A DNA stretch of 64,000 bases from assembly GCF_030419005.1 (NCBI RefSeq), contig NZ_CP106951.1, positions 2,046,001 to 2,110,000 on the forward strand. The letters are read 5' to 3'. Origin of the DNA: Eleftheria terrae (GTDB lineage: Bacteria; Pseudomonadota; Gammaproteobacteria; Burkholderiales; Burkholderiaceae_C). The notes beneath the pieces were generated by a model. That model searched no databases. It worked only from the letters and a program-made list of their open reading frames with translations, and was not told the origin of the DNA. Numbering within the stretch: position 1 is the first letter of the stretch; the number at the start of each line of letters is the position of its first letter. Positions 63,605-64,000 of this stretch are shown here, one piece after another. The position numbers and the translations under genes were made by a program.

Positions 63605-64000
63605 CTACACCCGAGCGGCGTCGATGCTGCGCTGGCGCCGGCCGGTGCTCGAGCGCTCCGGGCCGTGGTGCTGGCGCAGCAGGTGGCGCTTGATCCACAG
63701 CACCGCGTCGTCGACATAGGTGAAGAAGACCGGGATCACCAGCAGGCTCAGGAAGGTCGAGGTGATGAGGCCACCGATCACCACCACCGCCATCGGTGCG
63801 CGGAAGCTCGGGTCGACCCCGATGCCCAGCGCAATCGGCAGCATGCCGGCGCCCATCGCCACGGTGGTCATCACGATGGGGCGGGCGCGCTTGTGGCAGG
63901 CGTCGAGCAGGGCCTCGGCCCGGGTCATGCCGCGGTCGCGCCGGGCGACGATGGCGTACTCCACCAGCAGGATGGAGTTTTTCGTCGCGATGCCCATCAG
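63605..64000 (-). CDS. RND efflux pump inner-membrane permease, C-terminal fragment cut by the window edge
   Basis: The last 131 residues of an AcrB-type permease: GIATKNSILLVEYA, ARPIVMTTVAMGAGMLPIALGIG and GGLITSTFLSLLVIPVFFTYVDD are the transmembrane helices 11-12 region of HAE-1/RND pumps. The upstream part, with the rest of the pump, lies outside the window. The basic C-terminal tail is cytoplasmic. Confidence 0.93.
   Translation of the reverse strand: MMGIATKNSILLVEYAIVARRDRGMTRAEALLDACHKRARPIVMTTVAMGAGMLPIALGIGVDPSFRAPMAVVVIGGLITSTFLSLLVIPVFFTYVDDAVLWIKRHLLRQHHGPERSSTGRRQRSIDAARV

Overview
The window is about 64 kb of high-GC DNA from a motile betaproteobacterium. Gene content, an FlhD protein, the gmk-rpoZ-spoT-greB block and codon usage all point to Burkholderiales, most likely the Rubrivivax/Leptothrix/Sphaerotilus group; that placement is inferred from memory of families, not from a search. 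Most of the window (1-49.4 kb) is one flagellar and chemotaxis gene cluster. The rest is housekeeping and central metabolism.

Layout. (a) 1-6148, minus strand: flhB-flhA-flhF-flhG-fliA (fliA cut by the window edge), a tightly overlapping operon for the export gate, flagellar placement/number control and sigma-28. (b) 6149-7857: no gene. It holds two minisatellites and a near-perfect 335-bp inverted repeat around a 548-bp spacer. (c) 7858-8193, minus: flhD, with its own terminator and no flhC beside it. (d) 8843-14723, plus: two tandem flagellins, the cap protein fliD, chaperones fliS and fliT, and a YcgR-type brake. (e) 14939-17883: motA-motB-cheY-cheZ. (f) 18286-25533: fliE (minus), divergent from fliFGHIJK. 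(g) 25708-26460: an M48 peptidase (minus). (h) 26697-31241: fliLMNOPQR. (i) 31359-33148, minus: a two-component pair. (j) 33253-49437: a large chemotaxis block, [CheZ-like]-cheY-cheA-cheW-cheW-mcp-mcp-cheW-mcp-mcp-[exported protein]-cheR-cheD-cheB.

The remainder holds a receiver protein, hemW-rdgB-rph, and a PP2C phosphatase plus Ser/Thr kinase (all minus), then yicC-gmk-rpoZ-spoT (plus), greB (minus), and a glutarate-degradation locus (LysR regulator, glutaryl-CoA dehydrogenase, family III CoA-transferase). The 3' end of an RND efflux pump closes the window.

Regulation can be read in part from the DNA. At least nine class III start regions carry a sigma-28 (FliA) promoter of the form CTCAAG, then 17-18 bp, then GATA (usually CCGATA). 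The class II operons fliL and fliF, and possibly flhB, share a TTATTCGGG-N19-CCCGAATAA-like palindrome that may be the FlhD(C) operator.

The observations most worth a second look are: an unrecognised CheZ-like phosphatase candidate (DxxxQ motif and a FliM-like C-terminal tail) upstream of the cheA operon; the 335-bp inverted repeat next to an flhD that has lost its usual flhC neighbour; the shared class II palindrome; an FlhG-like protein without a P-loop; and two flagellin genes whose central parts look homogenised.
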